The notes beneath the pieces were generated by a model that saw only the letters and a program-made list of their open reading frames with translations, did no database searches and was not told where the DNA came from. From assembly GCA_050122535.1 (NCBI GenBank), contig JASFIT010000076.1, forward strand, positions 1 through 14,140: a stretch of 14,140 nucleotides of DNA, in the 5' to 3' direction. Source of the DNA: JASFEQ01 sp050122535 (lineage in GTDB: Bacteria; Desulfobacterota; DSM-4660; Desulfatiglandales; HGW-15). Positions 1 through 7,280 of this stretch are shown one piece after another (within the stretch, counting starts at the first letter, position 1; each line of letters begins with the position of its first letter). Made by a program: the position numbers and the translations under genes.

Positions 1-438
1 CACCAGCTTCACCCGTCTCAGTGGCCGAACTTTCAATGGGTTCTTGACAAGCTTACCCTTATACTGCTTGGCATGCAGTTCGGCGGCCTTCTCGTGGGAA
101 AAGGCATGTACTCTATTTCCAATGTGTGGCGTGGTAATCACATTACTTTCCACATAATAGGCCAGTTCCGCCCTTATCTTTTCCCCGGTCGTTTCATCAG
201 TGACCCAGATGGCAGAGATAGGCTCGCTGTTTCCCTTTAACCAGAGCTGTGCACTGAGAACACACGAAAAGCGATAAGATGTTTCACCTTCCTGGATGAT
301 GTTCACTTCGTACAGGGGATCTATCCGAATACCGTCCAGAGAGCACTTTTGCGATGAGGAACGGTGTTGGAAAACAACGACTAGAGTCGATATACTAGCC
401 GCAATAATTAATGGAGCAATGAAATGTGATCCTCTCAT
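1..438 (-). CDS. NosL-like membrane-anchored or exported protein (3' end beyond window)
   Basis: The frame is open from ATG at 438 to the window edge (146 codons, no stop), so the C-terminus is missing. Residues 8-23 are a hydrophobic stretch that could be a signal peptide or membrane anchor. The rest resembles the NosL-like family: CSLDG at 32-36, a YRFSCVLSAQLWL segment at 55-67, IWVTDETTG at 77-85, AYYVES at 93-98, and GNRVHAF plus a HA..Y.GK..KNP stretch at 107-134. NosL proteins are extracytoplasmic and in denitrifiers help deliver copper to nitrous oxide reductase. This one lacks the classical CxxCGM copper motif, so a copper role is only an inference. It lies 273 bp downstream of an FtsX-type permease on the same strand, a plausible partner. 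The ribosome binding site is weak (an ACAGG-like stretch). The family call is moderately sure; the substrate is unknown. Confidence 0.62.
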   Translation of the reverse strand, partial: MRGSHFIAPLIIAASISTLVVVFQHRSSSQKCSLDGIRIDPLYEVNIIQEGETSYRFSCVLSAQLWLKGNSEPISAIWVTDETTGEKIRAELAYYVESNVITTPHIGNRVHAFSHEKAAELHAKQYKGKLVKNPLKVRPLRRVKLV

Positions 439-711
439 GATGCCTGTCCGAACCTATTTGGTCACAACCTAATCGCTAATCTCATTTAAATCGTGATAAT
501 TAACCATGCCTCCATGTTTCCATCATCGAATCTTTATCGAGAAAAAGCATTATTTGTGCCAGAGTAGCGAGAAACCCATGATCAAACATAACCTTTTGAT
601 ATTCATGTATTTATTGAAAGGCTAATGCGGTACTGCCCTTCGGGTTAAGAGGCATAATGTTGCAAAAACGCAAAGAATAATGAGAGATGTTGTTGCAAGC
701 TTGAAACGCTC
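439..711. other. Gap between permease and NosL-like gene, only tiny ORFs
   Basis: No convincing gene is visible in these 273 bases. On the minus strand a 34-codon ORF overlaps the permease stop by the ATGA arrangement. Two others follow: an 18-codon ORF starting MNIKRLCLIMGFSLLWHK, which looks like the first half of a signal peptide, and a 29-codon ORF ending MMETWRHG. None resembles a known protein. They could be remnants of a decayed small exported protein or chance. No terminator-like hairpin with a T-run was seen. Confidence 0.3.
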
Positions 712-1938
712 TCATGTCTTCATGGCCTCCGATGGTGGAACGATAGCTGTTCTCCATGTGGAATATATGCTCCCAACCATTGTCAAGATCACGGCCATCA
801 TGATGCTTAGGACAAAGGGGATGGGAAAGATCCTTGATGGTATTGGAAAGGATATCATGACGCCCAAATTGGCTATGAAGAATTTCGAAATGACAGCTCC
901 ATTGAAGATCTGTATCCACCCTGTTGCGGCCAGGACAATACAGGGCACACTGATAAGGCCGAGGATAAGGTTCTCCAGGGCAATCATCTCTAGGACCTCC
1001 GGTGTCTGCCAGCCTAAGGCCTTCATGACACCGATCTCTCGTCTCCTTTCAGACTGACCGAATCCTGAGATGACGCCTAAGGCCGGAATGCCAAGGGCCA
1101 AGACAAGGCAGTAGAAACCAGCAAAGACCCCCGCCTTTATGTTAAAACCCCTCTTGGAGTAACGATCGATGAGGTCCTTGGTCTGTACCCTCAGGGGGGG
1201 GCGCCCGCTCTCCTCTTCTGAGATCTGAATGATGATGTCCACAATCTGTTCATATCCGGGCCTGGTATAGACCAAAAGGTCTGTCGCCTCACCCCTTATT
1301 CCAAATAAATCGGAGGCGTCCTTGAAGTCCATCACCAGGAGGTCTGCGTTCCAGATGCTAAAGGTGGAATGAAATAGGCCAACGATCCGGAAGTCCTGAT
1401 GAGGACTTCTCTTTATGGTGAATTGACTTCCAAGCCTCAGGTTAAGATATTCTGCAGCTCTCCATCCAAGGATGACTTCTCCCTTTGCCTTGGGCGGTCT
1501 CCCTTTAATGATCTGAACAGAAGATGGAGCGCGTTGGGAGGATATGCCAAGAACAGCCATAAACTTGCCCTTCACATAAGTGCGTCCGGTGACTCGAGGG
1601 ACGACTTGGGTCACACCCTGAATCCCGCGTAGCTTTGCCATCATTTCCAGCTCTATGGGCGCATTGCTTCCGTAGTTATCCCTTGCCACATAGACATCAC
1701 AGCCCTCTTCTAGAATGCTCGCGAATTGTGACTTTATGCCTTCGCAGATGGCTATAGCTGCGACAAAGGGACAAAGGAGGGCAGTCAGGCAGAGGACGAC
1801 GACGATACTGCGGACAGGATTCCTCAAAAGGCATTTTATGGCATTGAAAAAAAGGGCTTTATGCTTGCTGAAAATGGGGGCGGGTTCTCGGTTTGGCAAA
1901 TTACCAGCATGAATGAAAGGATTCCTGGTCATAGACAT
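712..1938 (-). CDS. FtsX/MacB-type ABC transporter permease
   Basis: The 408-residue protein has the layout of the FtsX/MacB permease family. A first membrane segment at about 44-66 follows a cytoplasmic N-terminus. A large extracytoplasmic MacB-like core domain covers about 70-265, and three more membrane segments lie near 268-290, 322-346 and 372-394. The hallmark cytoplasmic motif ERRREIGVMKALGW is at 297-310 and the typical ending PSEAMKT at 402-408. Such permeases work with an ATPase in lipoprotein export, efflux or envelope stress systems; no ATPase gene is next to it here, so it may lie beyond the left edge. The NosL-like gene downstream suggests a metal-handling or redox-enzyme maturation system, which is inference. 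The start is uncertain by two codons, because ATG at 1938 and ATG at 1932 both have weak ribosome binding sites. Confidence 0.85.
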   Translation of the reverse strand: MSMTRNPFIHAGNLPNREPAPIFSKHKALFFNAIKCLLRNPVRSIVVVLCLTALLCPFVAAIAICEGIKSQFASILEEGCDVYVARDNYGSNAPIELEMMAKLRGIQGVTQVVPRVTGRTYVKGKFMAVLGISSQRAPSSVQIIKGRPPKAKGEVILGWRAAEYLNLRLGSQFTIKRSPHQDFRIVGLFHSTFSIWNADLLVMDFKDASDLFGIRGEATDLLVYTRPGYEQIVDIIIQISEEESGRPPLRVQTKDLIDRYSKRGFNIKAGVFAGFYCLVLALGIPALGVISGFGQSERRREIGVMKALGWQTPEVLEMIALENLILGLISVPCIVLAATGWIQIFNGAVISKFFIANLGVMISFPIPSRIFPIPFVLSIMMAVILTMVGSIYSTWRTAIVPPSEAMKT

Positions 1939-2008
1939 TTCCGGGGAAGCTCCGCCTCAAACCGAGGAATAGATTAGAATCATGCCCACTCACAAAGGCG
2001 AGGTGATG

Positions 2009-2090
2009 CTAGATCCTGGATGCTAGATGCTGGAAAGAAAACCCTATTCCTTTCTTATCCAGGATCTAGAAACCAGAATCCAGTATCAGC
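2009..2090. repeat. Palindromic intergenic repeat, GGAT-type
   Basis: A perfect 13-bp inverted repeat (ctagatcctggat at 2009-2021, its complement at 2057-2069) encloses a second short stem (aagaaa 2035-2040 with tttctt 2051-2056), giving a long hairpin with a one-sided bulge. Units of the GATGCTGGAT / GATCCTGGAT / GATACTGGATTCTGG type occur on both strands up to about 2090. There is no T-run, so it does not look like a standard intrinsic terminator, although it lies between livF and the permease gene. A related sequence sits at 4925-4990. Confidence 0.7.
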
Positions 2091-2171
2091 CCATCTCTTC
2101 CTCCTGAGTCTATTGTGTTAGTTTGACCCGAATGCTTGGCACTTTGGCTATCATTCTGTCTAGAATGCGCT

Positions 2172-2966
2172 CTAACCCAGCCATCGTTTGCGCCTCTTAT
2201 AATGCTTCACGTCCCGGTAACTCTTCCTCTCAGAGAGGGCGCCAAAGCCTAGGTAGAACTCTTTTACGTCTTCATTCTCTTTGAGGTCAGCGGCGGTTCC
2301 GTCCAACACAACTCTACCATTTTCCATCACGTAACCATAACTAGCTACTTCTAATGCGGCGATGGCATTTTGCTCCACGAGCAGAATAGCTGTTTTTTCC
2401 TCCTTATTGATCTGCCTGATGATCCGGAATATCTCCTGAACAAGTAGGGGGGCAAGCCCGAGGGAGGGTTCGTCCAGAAGCATTAGCTTGGGATGAGCCA
2501 TCAAGGCCCTACTGATCAGCATCATTTGTTGTTCACCACCAGACACATATCCACTCTTCTGGTTTCTAAGGGGTTTCAACACGGGGAAATATGTATACAT
2601 CCTTTCTAAGTCGTTTCTCGATTCTGACCGGTCCTTGAGGATGTATGTGGCCACCTCAAGATTCTCCTCTACCGTCAGTTGCTCCAGCACCCGCCGTCCT
2701 TCCAGGACCTGAACAATGCCCAATCGGGCAATATCTTCAGGACCCATCCGATCTATCCTCCGACCATTAAAATGAATATCGCCGTGGCTAACCTTCCCCA
2801 CCTCTGTTTTCAATAGGCCGGATATGGCCTTGAGCGTGGTCGTCTTGCCCGCCCCATTGGCACCCAACAAAGTAATTACCTGACCCTCCTCAAGACCAAA
2901 AGATACGCCCCTGAGCACGAGAATGACATCGTGATAGACCACCTCGATATTATTCACACTCAGCAT
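2172..2966 (-). CDS. livF: Branched-chain amino acid-type ABC transporter ATPase, LivF family
   Basis: One of the two nucleotide-binding subunits of a LivFGHMK-type importer; it powers uptake through the LivH/LivM channel at the inner membrane. The 264-residue protein has the Walker A motif GANGAGKT (35-42), the ABC signature VSGGEQQ (141-147), Walker B LMLLDEP (161-167) and the LivF-typical VEQN in place of the H-loop histidine (197-200). It is longer than the usual LivF of about 235 residues because of a basic C-terminal tail (241-264, ending KHYKRRKRWLG). The start ATG has an AAGG-type ribosome binding site 5 bases upstream. It is the last gene of the operon, 31 bp after the acyl-CoA ligase. 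The family call is firm; the transported substrate is not known. Confidence 0.93.
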   Translation of the reverse strand: MLSVNNIEVVYHDVILVLRGVSFGLEEGQVITLLGANGAGKTTTLKAISGLLKTEVGKVSHGDIHFNGRRIDRMGPEDIARLGIVQVLEGRRVLEQLTVEENLEVATYILKDRSESRNDLERMYTYFPVLKPLRNQKSGYVSGGEQQMMLISRALMAHPKLMLLDEPSLGLAPLLVQEIFRIIRQINKEEKTAILLVEQNAIAALEVASYGYVMENGRVVLDGTAADLKENEDVKEFYLGFGALSERKSYRDVKHYKRRKRWLG

Positions 2967-2997
2967 GACCGCCTTCTTTCCTCTACATTATTTCACA

Positions 2998-4896
2998 TTA
3001 TTCCATAGCATGGATCTTCAGTGATGTCCTAAGGATCCCTTTTTTGCCGTCCTGGTAAGTGATCTCGGCTTCCACCTCAATTTCATCTCTTCCATCATAC
3101 ATGGCCCCAATCAGATCACCGTATCTCTTTTCCAGGGATTCCCTTTTGAGCTTGCGTGTCCGTGTGAGATCGGCCTCATCCGGATCAAACTCCTTATGAA
3201 GCGAGACATACCTCTTTACCCTGGCCACCTCCGGCAGGGTGCCATTGACCCTCTCCACGTCAGCCCGAATCAATTTAGCCACTTCCTCTTTCTGGGAGAG
3301 ATCCGTAAAGGTGGTGTAAGGAATTCGATTGATCTCCGCCCATCTCCCCACATTTTCAAAATCGATGATAATGATGGCTGTTACATAATCCCTTGTCCTG
3401 TCACCTACAGCCATGGCGTCCTTGATATAGGTGCTGTATCTGAGACCACTTTCTATGTACTGGGGCGCATATTTATCACCGGATCGCAGTTCGCCCAGCT
3501 CCGATACCCGATCCATGAAAATGACATGACCCTGCTCGTCCAGATTGCCCGCATCACCACTGTACCACCAGCCGTCTCTGAGCGCCTGGGCGGTGGCCTC
3601 AGGGTTTTTGTAATATTTTGAAAAAGCATACGTACTTTTGACCAGAATTTCCCCGTCATCAGAAACCTTCACATCCACTCCCGGCAAGGGAGGTCCCACT
3701 GTCCCGACTCGGATATCATCTTCAAAGTGTCCTGAGATCATGCCCCCTTCAGAACTTCCGTAAACCTGCCTGAGTTTGATCCCCAAGGCCGCGATGAACT
3801 TAAAGGTATCTTCGCCCAGGACAGAGCCTGCTGTCGCAGCAAATTTGGCGTTGCTCAACCCAATACGGTCTCGAATTTGCCGTAAAAGCAATAGGTCTGC
3901 AATGGCATACAAAAGCTTCAGCCTAAACGGCACTTCCTTCCCTTTTAACTTTAGATCTGCCACCTTCAAGGCAATGGGCATGAAGATGTTGTAGACCGTC
4001 TTCTCAATAGCGCCCGCTTCAGCAATCTTTGCCCTTATCTGTGAGACCCACCCTTCCCATTGTCTGGGCCCACCAAGGATCATGTATGGCAGAATCTCAG
4101 TAATGTCGTGCAAGACTGTTTCAGGCTCTTCCGGGATATTCAGCTTTGCACCACTCAACAGATGGGGGATGGAACCCAAATAGGCTTCCCCCACCCATGC
4201 TGGGGGCAAGTAGCAAAGGATATTTTCTCTCTCACTCAAGTTGCTAAGGGACATGGTGGCTCGGGCTGAACCGATCAAGGCACGATGACTACACATCACC
4301 GCCTTTGGGCGACCCGTGGTGCCGGAGGTGTAGTATATGTTCGCGATATCCTCTGGGGACACCGCCTCAAGCATACGTTCAAAAATCTCAGGATGCGACT
4401 TTTCATACGCCTTCCCCATCTCCTCCACTTGGTCAAACCTCAATAAAAAGGGTTCTGTGTAGTTGCGCATCCCTTTGTAGTACCAGTAGATGATCTTTTT
4501 CATCTTAGGCAGTTCGTCTTTGATATCAAGGATCTTGTCCACCTGCTCCTGGTCCCTGGCAACCACGAACTTACAATCTGCAAAATCGATGAGGTATTTA
4601 AGCTCATCCGGGATCGCATCCGTGAATTGGGGAACCACAATGCCTCTCCCTGCCTGTGTGGCAAAGGCCGCCCAATACCACTCCGGCTCATTATCTCCTA
4701 TGACGGCCACCTTGTCCTCTGGCTCGAGACCCAGACTCTTCAAGCCCAGACAGAAATGCTTTATCTTTTCATAGCTATCCGTCCAGGTGTATTCCTGCCA
4801 AAGCCCAAAGTCCTTATCCCTGACGGCCACTTCACTTTCGCCCCATTTCTCATAATTTGCCTTTATGAGTCCTGGAATCGTATTAATCTCTGCCAT
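2998..4896 (-). CDS. AMP-forming acyl-CoA synthetase within the liv-type operon
   Basis: This 632-residue member of the ANL (AMP-dependent synthetase/ligase) superfamily would adenylate a carboxylic acid and transfer it to CoA. Visible motifs are the P-loop YYTSGTTGRPK (188-198), YGSSEGG (379-385), WWYSGD (443-448), the hinge-region MDR (461-463) and a C-terminal TRTRKLKR (578-585) carrying the candidate catalytic lysine. Length and domain order fit the long-chain acyl-CoA synthetase (FadD15-like) branch rather than short acetyl-CoA or PaaK types. It lies between livG and livF, 99 bp after the former and 31 bp before the latter, with a GAGGA ribosome binding site. The context suggests that the transported acid is its substrate, but whether that is a fatty, aromatic or dicarboxylic acid cannot be read from the sequence. 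The superfamily call is firm, the substrate open. Confidence 0.92.
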   Translation of the reverse strand: MAEINTIPGLIKANYEKWGESEVAVRDKDFGLWQEYTWTDSYEKIKHFCLGLKSLGLEPEDKVAVIGDNEPEWYWAAFATQAGRGIVVPQFTDAIPDELKYLIDFADCKFVVARDQEQVDKILDIKDELPKMKKIIYWYYKGMRNYTEPFLLRFDQVEEMGKAYEKSHPEIFERMLEAVSPEDIANIYYTSGTTGRPKAVMCSHRALIGSARATMSLSNLSERENILCYLPPAWVGEAYLGSIPHLLSGAKLNIPEEPETVLHDITEILPYMILGGPRQWEGWVSQIRAKIAEAGAIEKTVYNIFMPIALKVADLKLKGKEVPFRLKLLYAIADLLLLRQIRDRIGLSNAKFAATAGSVLGEDTFKFIAALGIKLRQVYGSSEGGMISGHFEDDIRVGTVGPPLPGVDVKVSDDGEILVKSTYAFSKYYKNPEATAQALRDGWWYSGDAGNLDEQGHVIFMDRVSELGELRSGDKYAPQYIESGLRYSTYIKDAMAVGDRTRDYVTAIIIIDFENVGRWAEINRIPYTTFTDLSQKEEVAKLIRADVERVNGTLPEVARVKRYVSLHKEFDPDEADLTRTRKLKRESLEKRYGDLIGAMYDGRDEIEVEAEITYQDGKKGILRTSLKIHAME

Positions 4897-4924
4897 GGGG
4901 TTCCTCGATCGATGTGTGATACCT

Positions 4925-4990
4925 GATACCGGATTCTGGATACCTGATAGCGCTTGAATTCCAGTCTGTAGATCCGGTATCCAGTATCCC
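4925..4990. repeat. Palindromic intergenic repeat, GGAT-type (second copy)
   Basis: This sits in the livG-ligase gap. A perfect 10-bp inverted repeat (gataccggat at 4925-4934 with atccggtatc at 4972-4981) is flanked by further GGATTCTGGATAC and CCAGTATCC units. The wording closely resembles the repeat at 2009-2090, suggesting two degenerate copies of one dispersed family. It fills most of the 99-bp gap and ends about 6 bases from the livG stop codon. A transcript hairpin is possible; there is no T-run. Confidence 0.65.
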
Positions 4991-4995
4991 TGCTG

Positions 4996-5772
4996 TTATC
5001 CCTCCCCTAAGTAAGCCTTGATCACCTTCTCATTCGTTTTTATCTCTTCTGGCGGTCCATCTGCGATCTTTACCCCAAAATCCAGCACCACCACCCGATC
5101 AGCAATATCCATGACGAGACCCATATCGTGTTCGATAAGGATCATGGGCGTGCCCCGCTCTTCGTAAATATCGAGGATGAATCGGGCCATGTCCTCCTTC
5201 TCTTCTCGGTTCATACCTGCCATGGGCTCGTCGAGGAGAAGCAGTTTGGGCTCGAGGGCAAGTGCTCTGCCCAGATCCACCCTTTTTCTGAGGCCATAGG
5301 ATAGGGCGCCAACCACTTGTTTCCGGATCGGCTTGATCTCCAGGAAATCCAGGATGTCCTCCACGGCCTCTCGATGCTCTATTTCCTCCTTCCTGCCCCA
5401 CCCGAAGAACAAAGCGCACGCCCCGATGCCCCTGCGGAAATAGATGTGTCGGCCCGCCATGATGTTATCCAGGGCTGTCAGGCCCGTGTAAAGTTGCATG
5501 TTCTGGAAGGTCCTGGAAATCCCTCTCTCTGCGATCCTAGACGGGGCAAGGCGTGTAATATCTTCGCCAAGAAAAAGGATCTCTCCCTTGTTAGGACGGT
5601 AAAAACCGTTGATACAATTTAGCAGGGAGGTCTTTCCTGCCCCGTTTGGCCCGATGATGGCTAGTAGCTCATGCTCTTTGACCTCTATGTTGACATTGAC
5701 CAGTGCCTGCACTGCCCCAAAGGTCAGCGTTATCTTTTCGGCTTTGAGCACAACCCCATTCTGATCTGCCAT
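4996..5772 (-). CDS. livG: Branched-chain amino acid-type ABC transporter ATPase, LivG family
   Basis: The second nucleotide-binding subunit of the importer, expected to pair with LivF under the LivH/LivM channel. The 258 residues show Walker A GPNGAGKT (41-48), the Q-loop in SRTFQN (86-91), a signature reading LSYGLRKR (157-164), Walker B LLLLDEP (177-183) and the H-loop histidine in LIEHDM (around 215). The signature lacks the usual Q of LSGGQ/LAYGQ (L instead), a mild variant that still keeps the key S and G positions. An insert-like helical stretch with aromatic residues (about 110-130) matches the LivG family. The start ATG has GGGAG 4 bases upstream. It follows the binding-protein gene by 163 bp, a gap holding a strong hairpin. 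The family assignment is firm. Confidence 0.93.
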   Translation of the reverse strand: MADQNGVVLKAEKITLTFGAVQALVNVNIEVKEHELLAIIGPNGAGKTSLLNCINGFYRPNKGEILFLGEDITRLAPSRIAERGISRTFQNMQLYTGLTALDNIMAGRHIYFRRGIGACALFFGWGRKEEIEHREAVEDILDFLEIKPIRKQVVGALSYGLRKRVDLGRALALEPKLLLLDEPMAGMNREEKEDMARFILDIYEERGTPMILIEHDMGLVMDIADRVVVLDFGVKIADGPPEEIKTNEKVIKAYLGEG

Positions 5773-5857
5773 GTTTCTCCCAAAGTCTAATGTTTCTATT
5801 TAATCCCCAACGCTAACCCTCACCAGTCTTCATCGCGTCTGCTTTTCACTCCCCTAA

Positions 5858-5927
5858 TACCTCCCCCTTTTCCACCTTCGTTGCCATAGATGTAGGTACT
5901 ACGGCGAAGTAGGCCAAGGGGGAGGTA
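5858..5927 (-). other. Long hairpin between binding-protein gene and livG
   Basis: A perfect 12-bp inverted repeat (tacctccccctt at 5858-5869, aagggggaggta at 5916-5927) with a second inner stem (cttcg 5876-5880, cgaag 5905-5909) starts only 8 bases after the stop codon of the binding-protein gene. No T-run follows on the minus strand, so it is unlikely to be a classical terminator. In solute-uptake operons such hairpins can protect the upstream mRNA and raise binding protein over permease and ATPase levels; that role here is inference. It could also be another dispersed repeat. Confidence 0.6.
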
Positions 5928-5935
5928 GTCTCAGG

Positions 5936-7198
5936 TTAATAGGGCAAAGGTTTCTGCCACTCCGCTGGCACCAAAAAGGGGGCCGTTCTCCAGCCGGTGA
6001 CATATTCCCAGCGAACGACCTCCTTACCGTTAACCTTGACCTTCTTCACCTGGGCGATCCTTGAATCGCTGGTGCCTCTCTTATTCTTGCCATAGGTCAA
6101 GGTCCCGAGCCCATTAACATCCACCTTCCCCCAACCCTCCGAGGTTATCCTGACCTCTTTTGAGGTGATCTTATCCCAGCTTCCGACTCTGGCCAGGGTC
6201 TCCTCTATCAGCCGCTTGGTCTGCCAGGTGTTCATCCAGCCCAGGATATAGGCCGCACCCCGGTCCTCAGGCCTCCGGTTTTTTTCCTTCCATGTCCTTC
6301 GGATGATATTCAAACCCGGGGTGTCCTCCCATGTGAGGCGCCAGTTGGTGATTCCTGTCAATCCAATGGCTGCCTCCTGAGGGGTGGAATTATAAATCAT
6401 GACATCATCCACACCAAAGGTGTTGACGGCAAACTTCAGGCCCAGTTTCATCTTGTAGTTGGCATTCAGGTAAGGAGGCACGGTCTGATAGATCCATTGT
6501 CCGAGGCACCAATCGGCCCCTGCCTTTTTGGCCTTCATCAGAGGTGTCATCGCATCCACCGTTACAAAGGGCACAAATATGGTTTCCACATGCTCGAATC
6601 CCTTTTTCTTGGCATAACCCATGAACTCATCGGTAATGCAGGCCTTCCCATACCCACTCCCATAGGTTAGGATGGCAAACCGGGGTTTTCTGCCCATCTT
6701 CTTGAAATCCCAATTCTCCACCACCCAGTCCGTAAAAAGTCCCCACTCATCTGGATAGTAGGCCGCCGTACCAAAGGCGTATCCCGGCGGGTAGATCACA
6801 TTGGGACTGGTGCTGCAGGTGTAGATACACTGGGACCGGTCCCGTTCATACCGTGCCTTCAGAATCTGCTGTTCTCCGGTTCCGCAGGTATGCCAGATCG
6901 GATATCCCTTTGCTCTGAGTCTTTCGTACCCGCTCGTGGCGATATCAATCTTGCTTTTCGTATCCTCCCATTCCACAAAGACCTCTCTGCCTCCGATCCC
7001 GCCATAGGTCTTGTTCATATACTCGATGGCATCCTGGATGCCCACCAACCTGGGAGCATTCCAGAACCCGAGGGGGCCTGTCAGGTCCCCCAGGAAGCCT
7101 ATGCCGTATTTCTCCTTGGCCAATACCGTTCCGTTGAAGGCCAGTGGCAAGGTTACAAGCAGGAAAACCAAGACTGCCAAAATGCTCATCTTTTTCAT
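5936..7198 (-). CDS. Periplasmic substrate-binding protein of liv-type ABC importer
   Basis: A 420-residue secreted binding protein of the type I periplasmic-binding fold (Peripla_BP_6, LivK/leucine-binding-like). The ATG at 7198 is preferred over the TTG two codons upstream (7204), because the ribosome binding site AGGAGG lies 7 bases from the ATG but only 1 base from the TTG. Residues 1-27 form a signal peptide (MKKM, a hydrophobic core, then VLA before KEK). The mature part opens with YGIGFLGDLTGPLGFW, the usual first strand and ligand loop of the family, and has a later conserved stretch GSGYGKACITDEF. It captures the substrate in the periplasm and delivers it to LivH/LivM. The many aromatic residues in the mature protein would suit a larger or aromatic acid, but this is speculation. 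It lies between livM and livG. Confidence 0.9.
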   Translation of the reverse strand: MKKMSILAVLVFLLVTLPLAFNGTVLAKEKYGIGFLGDLTGPLGFWNAPRLVGIQDAIEYMNKTYGGIGGREVFVEWEDTKSKIDIATSGYERLRAKGYPIWHTCGTGEQQILKARYERDRSQCIYTCSTSPNVIYPPGYAFGTAAYYPDEWGLFTDWVVENWDFKKMGRKPRFAILTYGSGYGKACITDEFMGYAKKKGFEHVETIFVPFVTVDAMTPLMKAKKAGADWCLGQWIYQTVPPYLNANYKMKLGLKFAVNTFGVDDVMIYNSTPQEAAIGLTGITNWRLTWEDTPGLNIIRRTWKEKNRRPEDRGAAYILGWMNTWQTKRLIEETLARVGSWDKITSKEVRITSEGWGKVDVNGLGTLTYGKNKRGTSDSRIAQVKKVKVNGKEVVRWEYVTGWRTAPFLVPAEWQKPLPY

Positions 7199-7280
7199 AA
7201 ACAACCCTCCTCTTTTTGTAGGTTAATTAAAACGGACATCAGTTACACCGTATTCGTTCGATCCTGTCTCTCACCCCCTT

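Noticed and set aside
680..1057. Plus-strand ORF of 125 codons opposite the FtsX-type permease
   Set aside because: It lies wholly antisense to a well-supported gene, has no family features and no sensible operon context.
2009..2069. Terminator of the transporter operon
   Set aside because: The hairpin is strong but lacks a T-run on the minus strand and looks like a repeat family member found elsewhere in the window.
2085..2110. Two-codon ORF (ATG GGC TGA) with AGGAGG upstream after livF
   Set aside because: It is too short to be a gene; it may be only the truncated start of a lost gene interrupted by the adjacent repeat.
7199..7204. TTG start of the binding-protein gene at 7204
   Set aside because: The AGGAGG ribosome binding site is 1 base from the TTG but 7 bases from the ATG at 7198, which also gives a normal MKKM signal peptide start.
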